DNA from: Clostridium sp. 26_21
Lineage (GTDB): Bacteria > Bacillota > Clostridia > TANB77 > CAG-508
NCBI GenBank assembly: GCA_001915995.1
Contig: MNRO01000022.1
Coordinates: 62,001-126,000 of the forward strand
Direction: 5' to 3'
Length of the DNA stretch: 64,000 nucleotides
Of this stretch, positions 16,409 to 25,905 are shown piece after piece. The number at the start of each line of letters is the position of its first letter. Position 1 is the stretch's first letter. The translations under genes were made by a program, and so were the position numbers. A model generated the notes under the pieces. That model ran no database searches. It had not been told where the DNA came from and was given only the letters and a program-made list of their open reading frames with translations.

Positions 16409-19114
16409 ATGGAAAAGAAAAAATTAAATAAAATAAAAAACATATTAGTAATAGTCTCATTAATAATATATATAATTTGCACATATATTTCACTAAGAGG
16501 TGAATACTTAGAATGTTTAGAATTAGGAAATCAATATATACAAAATTTTTGGACAAATGTTAAATACAAATATTCATTAATGGGAATTAGCTTTATAATA
16601 ATAGCAATAGCAATTGCATTGACGAATTTTGGAATAAAAAAAGGATTAAAGCCATTTTTTGAATCAGAAAATAAAAAGATGCCAAAACTTCCTAATAAAT
16701 CTATAATATTTGTAGTATCATTAATTGGAAGTATAATAATAGCAAATAGTTTGGTAGAAAAAATAGTACTTTTTGCAAGTAAAGTATCATTTCAGCAAAC
16801 AGATATAATTTTTAATATGGATATTTCATATTATATGTTTATAAAACCATTGATAGAAACAATAATAAATTATGTAATCAAATTTATTATTATACTAAGT
16901 GGATATATGATTATGTATTATATAATTGTATTTAATTTATGTTTTGACGGAATAGATAGAACAATGTTAAAAAATAGTGACTTAATAAAAAATTTATTAA
17001 GAAATGTAGTAATTTTGGCTATTTTAGCAGGAATATTAACAATATTTAATACTCAAAATATATTAACAGAAAAATTTTTAACATTAAATGATGATATAAA
17101 TCTTACAGGTGCAGGATTTATGGAATCAACTGTAAAATTATGGGGATATATAATATTTGCATTTGTTATAGTAGGAGCAATAATAACATCAGTAATATTT
17201 TTCAAAAAAAATAAAAACAAAAAAATAATGTATACATTATTAACAATACCAGGTTATTTAGTACTATTATTTGTAGTAATGGTAGTAACAGATTTTATTT
17301 TTGTAAAACCAAATGAGTTTGACAAAGAAAGAAAATATATAAAAGAAAATATAGAAGCAACAAGAACTGCATATGGAATAAATGAAACAGAAAACAATGT
17401 AAACTATTCTGGAACAATTGAAGAAAATGAAATAAATGATAGTAAAGAAATACTAAATAATATACCAATAGTAAGCCAAAATATGGTAAAACAAAGTTTA
17501 GAAGATACTCAAACAGAAGCTGGATATTATACATTTAGAAATATATTTACAACTAAATATCAAGAAAATAATGTTGTATATATTGCTCCAAGAGAAATTG
17601 TGGAACAATCAATTTCTTATAATAATAAAACATATGAATTTACACATGGTATAGATCAAATAGTAATAAATGCAACAAATACATCAGAAGATGGTAATGT
17701 TAAATACATAAAAAAAGATATAGATTCAAATAAAAGAATTTATTATGGATTAGAAACAAATTCTATTGCTGTTACAAATACAAAAAATAAATCAGAATAT
17801 GATTATACAGATTCTGAAGGAAATGAACATACATATAATTATGAAGGAAATTCTGGAATTCAAGTAGGATTTTTAGATAGATTAATATTAGCATTAAGAA
17901 ATGGTGATATAAAACTTGCATTTTCTACATCAGTAACAAATCAAAGTAAAATTTTAACTAATAGAAATGTTATAGAAAGAGCAAAAACAGCATTACCATA
18001 CTTAATATATGATCAAAATGCATATACTATTGAAACAGAAGATCAAATATATTGGGTAATTGATGCATATACAGTATCAAATCAATATCCATATTCATCA
18101 TATACAACAATTGAAACAGAAAAAGAAAAACAATATATTAATTATATAAGGAATTCTGTAAAAGTAATAGTAAATGCATATAATGGTGAAATGAAATTTT
18201 ATATAACAGATAAAAATGATCCAATTATATCTGCATATAAAAAAATATATCCATCAATGTTTGAAGAAAATGAAATTCCAAAAGAAATTCAAAAACAATT
18301 AAAATATCCAGAATTATTATATAATGTACAAGCTGAAATGTTAAGAGTATATCATAATGTAAAAGAAGATGTATTATATAGAAATGGTGATATTTGGGCA
18401 TTAGCAACATATGGAAAAACAAATTCAAAAATAAAAAATACAACATTAGATCCATATTATACAATGTTAAAAACACCAGATGGTGAAAACAAATTTGGTT
18501 TAGTACAATTATATACTCAAAAAAATAAATCAAATATTATTTCATATTTAGTTGGAACTTGTGATGGTACAAAAAATAATTTAGAAATATATAAATATTC
18601 GGCAGATAGTAATATTTTAGGAGGAAATCAATTAGATAATTTAATAGAACAAGATGAAACAATTTCTGCTGAAATAAATAGCTTAAATGTAACAGGTGTT
18701 AAGATATCTAAAGAAATGAAAATAATTCCTATAAATAATACTTTATTATATGTAGAAACAATATATCAAACAAGAACTAATGAAACAAATCAACCAATGA
18801 CTCTTGAAAAGGTAGTTGTGGCATCTGGAACAAAGGTTGCAATAGGTGATGATTTAAATAGTGCTGTAAAAAAATTGATATCACAATCAGCAGTAAATCT
18901 TGAGGTAAATAATACTGAAGATATTAATGGATTAATAGATACTATTATAAAAGCAAATAATAATTTAACAGATTCAAATGCAAGAAATGATTGGGAAATG
19001 ATGGGAACAGATATAAAAACATTACAAGATTTAATTCAAAAACTTGATAAAATGAGACAAGAAAATACAAAAAAAATGACACAATCTACAACTCAATCAA
19101 CTAATACAAAATAA
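16409..19114 (+). CDS. UPF0182 family multi-pass membrane protein
   Basis: The 901-residue protein has about seven hydrophobic helices in its first 300 residues, then a large extracytoplasmic part of about 600 residues. This size and layout, with the conserved YGI junction after the last helix (RTAYGIN) and downstream blocks such as TFRNIFTTKYQENN, is that of the UPF0182 (COG1615) family found in Clostridia, actinobacteria and cyanobacteria. The function is unknown. A glutamine/threonine-rich tail ends the protein. AAGGAG lies 12 bases before the ATG. It is the last gene before rnpB. Confidence 0.8.
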   Translation: MEKKKLNKIKNILVIVSLIIYIICTYISLRGEYLECLELGNQYIQNFWTNVKYKYSLMGISFIIIAIAIALTNFGIKKGLKPFFESENKKMPKLPNKSIIFVVSLIGSIIIANSLVEKIVLFASKVSFQQTDIIFNMDISYYMFIKPLIETIINYVIKFIIILSGYMIMYYIIVFNLCFDGIDRTMLKNSDLIKNLLRNVVILAILAGILTIFNTQNILTEKFLTLNDDINLTGAGFMESTVKLWGYIIFAFVIVGAIITSVIFFKKNKNKKIMYTLLTIPGYLVLLFVVMVVTDFIFVKPNEFDKERKYIKENIEATRTAYGINETENNVNYSGTIEENEINDSKEILNNIPIVSQNMVKQSLEDTQTEAGYYTFRNIFTTKYQENNVVYIAPREIVEQSISYNNKTYEFTHGIDQIVINATNTSEDGNVKYIKKDIDSNKRIYYGLETNSIAVTNTKNKSEYDYTDSEGNEHTYNYEGNSGIQVGFLDRLILALRNGDIKLAFSTSVTNQSKILTNRNVIERAKTALPYLIYDQNAYTIETEDQIYWVIDAYTVSNQYPYSSYTTIETEKEKQYINYIRNSVKVIVNAYNGEMKFYITDKNDPIISAYKKIYPSMFEENEIPKEIQKQLKYPELLYNVQAEMLRVYHNVKEDVLYRNGDIWALATYGKTNSKIKNTTLDPYYTMLKTPDGENKFGLVQLYTQKNKSNIISYLVGTCDGTKNNLEIYKYSADSNILGGNQLDNLIEQDETISAEINSLNVTGVKISKEMKIIPINNTLLYVETIYQTRTNETNQPMTLEKVVVASGTKVAIGDDLNSAVKKLISQSAVNLEVNNTEDINGLIDTIIKANNNLTDSNARNDWEMMGTDIKTLQDLIQKLDKMRQENTKKMTQSTTQSTNTK

Positions 19115-19124
19115 TAAAAAAAGA

Positions 19125-19153
19125 TTTACAAATTTGTCGAAAAATGTTATAAT
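19125..19153 (+). promoter_or_regulatory. Promoter of RNase P RNA with an embedded Spo0A-box-like site
   Basis: TTTACA (19125-19130), 17-base spacer, TATAAT (19148-19153). TGTCGAA (19135-19141), the core of the Spo0A box, lies within the spacer, inside the 13-base string AATTTGTCGAAAA that recurs at 62412. Confidence 0.65.
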
Positions 19154-19160
19154 AAAAAAC

Positions 19161-19503
19161 GAGCAAATTAAATAGTCGCTGGTAAGAGATGAAAAGACTT
19201 ACGAGAGGAAAGTCCGGGCTCCATAGAGCAATGATGCTAGATAACGTCTAGTGAGGGAAACCTTAAGGAAAGTGCAACAGAAAATAACCGCCTCTTTAGA
19301 GGTAAGGATGAAAAGGTGAGGTAAGAGCTCACCGCTAGTATGGTGACATATTAGGTCAGTGTAAACCCCATCTGGAGCAACACCTAAGAAGAAGATTAAG
19401 CCTGCTCGGCGCCTTCTGAATTGCGTGGCTTGATACATATAGTAATATATGTACTAGATAAATGACTATTTTAAATGACAGAACCCGGCTTACAGATTTG
19501 CCT
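19161..19503 (+). ncRNA. rnpB: RNase P RNA
   Basis: The catalytic RNA that trims the 5' leader of tRNA precursors. Universal core segments are present: GAGGAAAGTCCGGGCTCC near the 5' end, GGTAAGGATGAAAAGGTG-like and GGTGAGGTAAGAGCTCACC helices, GTAAACCCC, and the 3' core ACAGAACCCGGCTTA. The ends pair as GCAAAT (19163-19168) with ATTTGC (19496-19501), forming P1. The layout suggests the ancestral type A rather than the Bacillus type B structure. The ends are approximate. It has its own promoter and terminator. Confidence 0.95.
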
Positions 19504-19520
19504 ATAAATATGATAATAAA

Positions 19521-19552
19521 AGGAGTTTCAAGTTTTGAAACTTCTTTTTCTA
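19521..19552 (+). terminator. Terminator of rnpB
   Basis: GGAGTTTCA / TGAAACTTC stem (one G-T pair), then TTTTTC. Confidence 0.8.
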
Positions 19553-19694
19553 TCTAAAATGTTATTCGAAAATCAATTAAATGAATATAAAAAAATGTAA
19601 ATTTTATGTGAAAGTTTGCATAATAATGTTGCTAAAATTGACAATTAGTATTAAAATATGAAAAGTTATTACGCAAAAAAGAAGGGAGAAAGAA

Positions 19695-21458
19695 ATGTTA
19701 AAACTAATAAAAAATTTTACAAAAAAAGAATGGATTTTGGCATTAATTTGTTTAGTATTAGTAGTTACACAAGTATGGTTAGAATTAAAAATGCCAGACT
19801 ATATGTCTGAAATAACAAAACTAGTACAAACAGAAGGAAGCCAAATGAAAGATATTCTAGTAAATGGTGGATATATGCTTGCATGTGCATTAGGAAGCTT
19901 AGTTGCAGCAGTAATTACAGGGTATATAACATCAAGAATATCATCAAACTTTTCAAAGACAATTAGAAAAAAAATATTCAATAAAGTAGAAGATTTAGCA
20001 ATGCAAGAAGTAAAACAATTTTCTACAAGTAGTTTAATAACAAGAACAACAAATGATATAACACAAATAGAAATGTTAATAGCAATGGGATTACAACTAT
20101 TAATAAAAGCTCCAATAACAGCAATATGGGCAATAACAAAAATATTAAATAAAAGCTGGCAATGGAGTGCAATTACAGCAGTAGCAGTAGCGATATTAAT
20201 GACTACAATAGCAATAATAATGGTAATTGTATTACCAAGATTTAAGAAAGTACAAAAGCTAATTGATAAATTAAATGGAGTAACTCGTGAGAATTTAACA
20301 GGAATAAGAGTTGTAAGAGCATTTAATGCAGAACAATATCAAGAAGAAAAATTTGATAAAGCAAATAATAACTTAACAAATCAACAATTATTTAACCAAA
20401 AAGTATTTGCAGTAATGCAACCAATGATGTATATAATTATGTATATGGTAACACTATCAATTTATTATGTTGGAGCATATCTAATAAAAGATGCAGGAAT
20501 GGCAGATAAAATATCACTATTTGGAGATATGGTAGTATTTAGTTCTTATGCAATGCAAGTAATAATGTCATTCTTAATGTTAGCAATGATATTTATGATG
20601 TTACCAAGAGCACAAGTATCTGCAAATCGTATTAATGAAGTATTAGATACAGAAATAAGCATAAAAGATGGAAAAATAAATACAAAAACAAATAATGAAG
20701 TTGGAACAGTTGAATTTAAAAATGTATCATTTAAATATCCAGATGCAGATGAATATTTATTAAAAGATATATCATTTAAAGCAAATAAAGGAGATACAGT
20801 AGCATTTATAGGATCAACAGGAAGTGGAAAATCAACATTAATAAATTTAATTCCAAGATTTTATGATGCAACAGAAGGTGAAGTACTTGTAGATGGAATA
20901 AATGTAAAAGATTATACACAAGAATTTTTACATAATAAAATAGGATATGTACCACAAAAAGCTGTAATGTTTAATGGAACAGTAAGAGCAAATATATCTT
21001 ATGGTGATAATGGAAAAGAAAAGCCAACAGATGAACAAATAAAAAAAGCTATAGAAGTTGCACAAGGAACAGAATTTGTAGAAAAAATGGATGGACAATA
21101 TGATGCGCATATGGCTCAAGGTGGAACAAATGTATCTGGTGGACAAAAACAAAGATTATCAATAGCTAGAGCAATAGCAAGAAATCCAGAAATATATATA
21201 TTTGATGACAGTTTTTCAGCATTAGACTATAAAACAGATAGTGTATTAAGAAAAGAATTGAAAAAATATACATCTGATGCAACAAGTTTAATTGTAGCAC
21301 AAAGAATAGGAACAATTATGAATGCAGATCAAATTGTAGTATTAGATAATGGTGTAATTGTTGGAAAAGGAACACATAAAGAGTTATTAAAAACATGTGA
21401 AGTATATAAACAAATAGCTCTATCTCAATTATCAAAGGAGGAATTAGAAAATGGCTAA
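19695..21458 (+). CDS. ABC exporter half-transporter, subunit with degenerate ATP site
   Basis: The 587-residue protein has six membrane helices (about 1-310), then a nucleotide-binding domain: Walker A GSTGSGKST, Q-loop YVPQKA, signature VSGGQKQR, Walker B IYIFDDSFSALD and the switch region VAQRIGTI. The catalytic Glu after Walker B is Asp and the switch His is Gln, the signs of the non-hydrolysing site in heterodimeric exporters (TM287/288, BmrC/D type). Its canonical signature would complete the active site of the partner. It overlaps the next gene by eight bases. Drug, lipid or peptide export is likely; substrate unknown. GGGAG precedes the ATG. Confidence 0.9.
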   Translation: MLKLIKNFTKKEWILALICLVLVVTQVWLELKMPDYMSEITKLVQTEGSQMKDILVNGGYMLACALGSLVAAVITGYITSRISSNFSKTIRKKIFNKVEDLAMQEVKQFSTSSLITRTTNDITQIEMLIAMGLQLLIKAPITAIWAITKILNKSWQWSAITAVAVAILMTTIAIIMVIVLPRFKKVQKLIDKLNGVTRENLTGIRVVRAFNAEQYQEEKFDKANNNLTNQQLFNQKVFAVMQPMMYIIMYMVTLSIYYVGAYLIKDAGMADKISLFGDMVVFSSYAMQVIMSFLMLAMIFMMLPRAQVSANRINEVLDTEISIKDGKINTKTNNEVGTVEFKNVSFKYPDADEYLLKDISFKANKGDTVAFIGSTGSGKSTLINLIPRFYDATEGEVLVDGINVKDYTQEFLHNKIGYVPQKAVMFNGTVRANISYGDNGKEKPTDEQIKKAIEVAQGTEFVEKMDGQYDAHMAQGGTNVSGGQKQRLSIARAIARNPEIYIFDDSFSALDYKTDSVLRKELKKYTSDATSLIVAQRIGTIMNADQIVVLDNGVIVGKGTHKELLKTCEVYKQIALSQLSKEELENG

Positions 21459-23307
21459 TAATCAATCAAGACCTCCTAGAAGAGGACCAATGGGACCTGG
21501 TATGGGACCAGGAGTGGGAGAAAAAGCTAAAGATTTTAAATCAGCAGTAAAAAGATTAATAAAAGAATTAGGAAAATTCAAAATATTAATAATAATTGCA
21601 TTAATATTAGCAATTGCAGGAGCAGTTTTATCAATTTCTGCACCAGATAGATTATCAAAATTAACAGATGAAATACAGGCAGGAATAATTCCAAAAATGG
21701 AAAATGGTCAAATAATAATGCCAGAAATGAATATGGATGCAATAAAATCAATTGCAATATCATTAGTTATTTTATATTTATGTAGTGCAATATGTACATT
21801 TATACAATCAATTTGTATGACAGAAGTTGCAAATAATTTTGCAAGAAGTTTAAGAACAAGAATATCAGTAAAAATAAATAAATTACCACTTAGCTATTTT
21901 GATAGACATCAATCTGGTGATACACTTTCAAGAGTAACAAATGATGTTGATACAATAGCACAAACAATGAACCAATCATTAGGATCATTAGTAAGTAATA
22001 TAACATTATTTTTAGGTTCAATAATAATGATGTTTTACACTAACTGGATAATGGCATTAACAGCAATATTATCAAGTTTACTTGGATTTATGGGAATGTT
22101 TGCAGTATTATCAAAATCACAAAAATATTTCGTTGCAAAACAAGAAGAACTTGGAAACTTAAATGGACATATCGAAGAAATATATTCAGGTTTAAATGTT
22201 GTAAAAGCATATAATGGTAAAAAAGAATCAGACAAAAAATTTGATGAATATAATCAAAAAGTATGTGAAGCAAACAGAAAGAGTCAATTTTTATCAGGAA
22301 TAATGCAACCTATAATGAATTTTATAGGAAACTTTGGATATGTTGCAGTTTGTATAGTTGGAGCATTATTAACAATGAATAATATGATATCATTTGGTGT
22401 AATCATTGCATTTATAACATATGTAAGATTATTTACAAATCCATTATCACAAATTGCACAAAGTATGACATCACTTCAATCAACAGCAGCTGCAAGTGAA
22501 AGAGTATTTGAATTTTTAGATGAAAAGGAAATGGCAGATCAAGCAAAAATAAATAAAACATTAGATAAAAATAATGTAAAAGGAAAAATTGAATTTGATA
22601 ATGTTGTATTCCAATATGACAATAATGATAAGCCAACAATTAAAAACTTTACAGCAACTGCGAAACCTGGTCAAAAAATTGCAATAGTAGGACCAACAGG
22701 TGCTGGAAAAACAACAATGGTAAATCTTCTTATGAAATTCTATGATATTAATTCAGGAGATATTAGAATTGATGGTGTTTCAACAAAAGAATTATCAAGA
22801 GAAAATATACATAGTTTATTTACAATGGTATTACAAGATACATGGTTATTTGAAGGAACTGTAAAAGAAAATATTATATATAATCAAAAAAATGTAAGTG
22901 ATGAAAGAGTAAAAGAAGTATGTAAAGAAGTTGGATTAGATCACTTTATCAGAACATTACCAAAAGGATATGATTCTTATTTATCAGAAAATGATAGTGT
23001 TTCAGCAGGTCAAAGACAATTACTTACAATTGCAAGAGGAATGATACAAGATTCACCATTCTTGATATTAGATGAAGCAACATCAAATGTAGATACAAGA
23101 ACAGAAGAATTAGTTCAAGTTGCTATGGATAAACTTACAGAAGGAAGAACATCATTTATAATTGCACATAGATTATCTACAATAAAAAATGCAGATTTAA
23201 TATTAGTAATGAAAGATGGAAATATAGTAGAACAAGGAAATCATGAACAATTGATGGCTAAAAATGGAGCTTATGCTGAATTATATAATTCTCAATTTGA
23301 GTTATAA
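21451..23307 (+). CDS. ABC exporter half-transporter, subunit with catalytic ATP site
   Basis: The 618-residue partner has a short Pro/Gly-rich cytoplasmic N-terminus (PPRRGPMGPGMGPG), six helices, and a nucleotide-binding domain with Walker A GPTGAGKTT, Walker B FLILDEATSNVD (true catalytic Glu) and switch His in IIAHRLSTI. Its signature is VSAGQRQ, a changed SGGQ, which would face the degenerate site of the first subunit. So the pair is complementary: one good and one poor ATP site. The start overlaps the end of the first gene and uses its internal AAAGGAGG. No MarR- or GntR-type regulator is adjacent. Confidence 0.9.
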   Translation: MANNQSRPPRRGPMGPGMGPGVGEKAKDFKSAVKRLIKELGKFKILIIIALILAIAGAVLSISAPDRLSKLTDEIQAGIIPKMENGQIIMPEMNMDAIKSIAISLVILYLCSAICTFIQSICMTEVANNFARSLRTRISVKINKLPLSYFDRHQSGDTLSRVTNDVDTIAQTMNQSLGSLVSNITLFLGSIIMMFYTNWIMALTAILSSLLGFMGMFAVLSKSQKYFVAKQEELGNLNGHIEEIYSGLNVVKAYNGKKESDKKFDEYNQKVCEANRKSQFLSGIMQPIMNFIGNFGYVAVCIVGALLTMNNMISFGVIIAFITYVRLFTNPLSQIAQSMTSLQSTAAASERVFEFLDEKEMADQAKINKTLDKNNVKGKIEFDNVVFQYDNNDKPTIKNFTATAKPGQKIAIVGPTGAGKTTMVNLLMKFYDINSGDIRIDGVSTKELSRENIHSLFTMVLQDTWLFEGTVKENIIYNQKNVSDERVKEVCKEVGLDHFIRTLPKGYDSYLSENDSVSAGQRQLLTIARGMIQDSPFLILDEATSNVDTRTEELVQVAMDKLTEGRTSFIIAHRLSTIKNADLILVMKDGNIVEQGNHEQLMAKNGAYAELYNSQFEL

Positions 23308-23342
23308 TATATAATTAGTAGTAAATATATTTATTCAAAAAT

Positions 23343-23371
23343 TTGACATAAAACGAACACGGTGATATAAT
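23343..23371 (+). promoter_or_regulatory. Consensus sigma-A promoter of the 66-residue ORF
   Basis: TTGACA (23343-23348), 17-base spacer, TATAAT (23366-23371): a perfect match. Confidence 0.85.
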
Positions 23372-23402
23372 TTAAGAATCAAATATAGGAGGTATAGGCA
23401 AT

Positions 23403-23603
23403 ATGATTATCGAAGAGATTCTTGATGCACGAGATGAGTGTGTCATGATGAAGATCACTGGCGAGAAGGTTAGGTTTAATCGTCTTCGCTCGTTGTGTAA
23501 AAAGTACAATGAGCATGAAGATGAAAAAATTTTTGACATTTCTGCTGATGATTCTGCATTTTGGCGGCAAGTTAATCAGTACCTAACTGACTTGGTCAAA
23601 TAA
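23403..23603 (+). CDS. Small hypothetical protein (66 residues) with its own strong promoter
   Basis: Not recognised. The protein begins MIIEEILDARDECVMMKI, is acidic in its first half and ends in FWRQVNQYLTDLVK; two cysteines, no membrane helix. AGGAGG lies about nine bases before the ATG. A perfect promoter and a 14-pair terminator frame it, so it is a single-gene unit that should be well expressed. Codon choice (CGT, CGC, GGC, ATC, CTT, GAG) is much less A-rich than in neighbours, as also in the VanW and 25906 genes, suggesting either selection for high expression or a different origin. Confidence 0.7.
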   Translation: MIIEEILDARDECVMMKITGEKVRFNRLRSLCKKYNEHEDEKIFDISADDSAFWRQVNQYLTDLVK

Positions 23604-23620
23604 TTATTGACCTCGAAAAA

Positions 23621-23657
23621 AGAGGCTATACTATGAAAAATAGTATAGTCTCTTTTT
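23621..23657 (+). terminator. Bidirectional terminator between the 66-residue ORF and uvrB
   Basis: AGAGGCTATACTAT / ATAGTATAGTCTCT, 14 pairs with one G-T, loop GAAAA, T5 on the + side and a matching A run before it, so that it also serves uvrB on the - strand. Confidence 0.85.
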
Positions 23658-23663
23658 ATGCTA

Positions 23664-25619
23664 TTACAATAATTTTTCTAATTCTTTAATTTTATCACGC
23701 AATTCAGCAGCTTGCTCAAATTCCATTTTACTAGCATGTTCAAGCATTTCATCTGTAAGTTTAGAAATAGTAGATTGAATATCTTCTTCTTTTTCAAATT
23801 TATATTCAACACCAATATTTTCTGTTTGGATAGCCTTAATAGAATCTCTAATAGATTTTTTTATTGTTTTAGGAATTATATGATGTTCTTCATTATATGC
23901 TTCTTGAATAGAACGTCTTCTATTAGTTTCACTAATAGCTTTTTCCATAGAATCTGTAAGAGAATCTCCATACATAATAACAGTTCCATCTGTATTTCTA
24001 GCAGCACGCCCAATTGTTTGAATCAAAGAACGTTCAGAACGAAGAAATCCTTCTTTATCTGCATCTAATATTGCAACAAGAGAAACTTCAGGAATATCAA
24101 GACCTTCTCTTAAAAGGTTTATTCCAACCAAAACATCAAATTCGCCTAAACGAAGTTTTCTAATAATTTCCATTCTTTCTAGTGCTTTTATATCTGAATG
24201 CATGTAATTAACTTTAATATCTAGACTTTTTAAATAAGATGTTAAATCTTCAGCCATCTTTTTGGTTAGTGTTGTGACTAAAACTCTTTCTTTTCGTTCA
24301 ACTCTAATTCTAATTTGTTCAATTAAATCATCAACTTGATTTGTAACAGGTTTTACTTCAATTTTTGGGTCTAGCAATCCAGTAGGACGGATAATCTGTT
24401 CAACAACATTTTCTTTTGAATGTTCTTGTTCATAATCACCAGGTGTAGCACTAACAAAAACAACCTGATTTATTCTATCTTCAAATTCATTAAAAGTTAA
24501 TGGTCTATTATCATAAGCAGAAGGTAATCTAAAACCATATTTTACTAAAGAATCTTTACGAGCTCTATCACCATTATACATAGCTCTTACTTGAGGGATT
24601 GTGGCATGTGATTCATCTATTAATAACAAGAAATCATCTGGAAAATAATCAAATAGTGTAAATGGAGCACTTCCTGGTTCTCTACCACTAATGTGTCTTG
24701 AATAATTTTCAATACCTTGGCAGAAGCCTGTTTCTTTCATCATTTCCATGTCGAAATTTGTTCTTTCTTGTATTCTTTGTGCTTCAATTAATTTATTTTG
24801 ACTTTTAAAATATGAAACTCTTTCATTCATTTCTTCTTCAATAGTTTTTAAAGCTCTTTCCATTTTATCTTTTGAAGTAACATAATGAGAGTTAGGGAAT
24901 ATCATTACATGTTGTCTTGTTCCAATTGATTTTCCTGTAACAGGATTTATTTCAGAAATTTTTTCAATTTCATCACCCCAGAACTCAGCTCTTATAGCAG
25001 ACTCACTTTTATCTGAAGGATAAATTTCTAAAATATCACCTTTAGCTCTAAAAGTACCTCTTTTAAAATCAATTTCATTTCTAGAATATTGCATATTTAT
25101 TAATTTTTTCATGATTTTATCTCTAGAAATTTCCATACCAGGTCTTAAAGAAACAATCATATTTTCATAATCGATAGGGTCACCTAAACCATATATACAT
25201 GAAACAGAAGCAACTATAATAACATCTCTTGTTTCAAATAATGATGCTGTTGCAGAATGTCGCAATTTATCAATTTCATCATTAATAGAAGCATCTTTTT
25301 CTATATATGTATCACTTTGAGCAATATAACTTTCTGGTTGATAATAATCATAATAACTTACAAAATATTCAACATGATTTTCAGGAAAAAATTCTTTAAA
25401 TTCTGAATAAAGTTGACCTGCTAAAGTTTTGTTATGTGCTAAAACTAATGTTGGTTTTTGAACATTTTGAATTATATTAGCCATTGTAAAAGTTTTACCA
25501 GAACCTGTAACACCCAAAAGTGTTTGAAATTTTTTTCCTTGTTCTATGCCTTTTGATAGATATTCAATTGCTTGTGGTTGATCACCTGTTGGCTTATATT
25601 CTGAATGTAATTTAAACAT
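23664..25619 (-). CDS. uvrB: Excinuclease ABC subunit B
   Basis: UvrB is the damage-verifying helicase-like subunit of nucleotide excision repair. The 651-residue protein has Walker A GVTGSGKT (residues 36-43), the beta-hairpin region YYDYYQPESYIAQSDTYI, DEIDKLRHSAT, the DESH-like box LLIDESHATI, helicase motif VFVSATPGDYE, motif VI QTIGRAARN, and a C-terminal UVR domain (MEFEQAAELRDKI) that binds UvrC. Full length. The ribosome site is AAGGAGA. uvrA, often next to it, is not here. No clear LexA box was seen. Confidence 0.97.
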   Translation of the reverse strand: MFKLHSEYKPTGDQPQAIEYLSKGIEQGKKFQTLLGVTGSGKTFTMANIIQNVQKPTLVLAHNKTLAGQLYSEFKEFFPENHVEYFVSYYDYYQPESYIAQSDTYIEKDASINDEIDKLRHSATASLFETRDVIIVASVSCIYGLGDPIDYENMIVSLRPGMEISRDKIMKKLINMQYSRNEIDFKRGTFRAKGDILEIYPSDKSESAIRAEFWGDEIEKISEINPVTGKSIGTRQHVMIFPNSHYVTSKDKMERALKTIEEEMNERVSYFKSQNKLIEAQRIQERTNFDMEMMKETGFCQGIENYSRHISGREPGSAPFTLFDYFPDDFLLLIDESHATIPQVRAMYNGDRARKDSLVKYGFRLPSAYDNRPLTFNEFEDRINQVVFVSATPGDYEQEHSKENVVEQIIRPTGLLDPKIEVKPVTNQVDDLIEQIRIRVERKERVLVTTLTKKMAEDLTSYLKSLDIKVNYMHSDIKALERMEIIRKLRLGEFDVLVGINLLREGLDIPEVSLVAILDADKEGFLRSERSLIQTIGRAARNTDGTVIMYGDSLTDSMEKAISETNRRRSIQEAYNEEHHIIPKTIKKSIRDSIKAIQTENIGVEYKFEKEEDIQSTISKLTDEMLEHASKMEFEQAAELRDKIKELEKLL

Positions 25620-25648
25620 AAATATCTCCTTATAATTTTAATGTAATT

Positions 25649-25677
25649 ATTATATCACAAATTTAAAAATCTAACAA
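25649..25677 (-). promoter_or_regulatory. Promoter of uvrB
   Basis: On the - strand: TTGTTA (25677-25672), 17-base spacer, TATAAT (25654-25649). Confidence 0.5.
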
Positions 25678-25777
25678 TTGTTTGGTAAAAAATAATCAGA
25701 ATTTGTTCATTGAAAATATGGATAACAGTAATAGCAGATAAAATATTAACAATAATACCAGTATTAAATGAAATTAA

Positions 25778-25806
25778 TTGACATAAAAAAACAAATGTAA
25801 TATAAT
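25778..25806 (+). promoter_or_regulatory. Consensus sigma-A promoter of the 157-residue ORF
   Basis: TTGACA (25778-25783), 17-base spacer, TATAAT (25801-25806): a perfect match, leaving a leader of about 90 bases. Confidence 0.85.
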
Positions 25807-25905
25807 AAGTGATGAATAAAGTTATTACACAGAATAACTTCAGATAATTGTTTTATATCTGGAGGTCTGTATTAAGCCTCCATAACAATTAAAGGAGGAT
25901 ATATA
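25807..25905 (+). promoter_or_regulatory. Structured leader with alternative pairings around the Shine-Dalgarno
   Basis: First hairpin AAGTTATT / AATAACTT (25819-25826 / 25833-25840). Then two mutually exclusive folds. In one, AATTGTT (25846-25852) pairs with AACAATT (25884-25890), enclosing GGAGG (25861-25865) paired with CCTCC (25877-25881), which leaves the true GGAGG (25894-25898) free. In the other, CAGATA (25841-25846) pairs with TATCTG (25856-25861), and CCTCC can cover the true GGAGG. This is what a translational switch looks like; ligand or protein partner unknown. Confidence 0.5.

Noticed and set aside
25690..25705. LexA (SOS) box upstream of uvrB
   Set aside because: GAATTTGTTC is present, but the spacing does not match GAAC-N4-GTTC.
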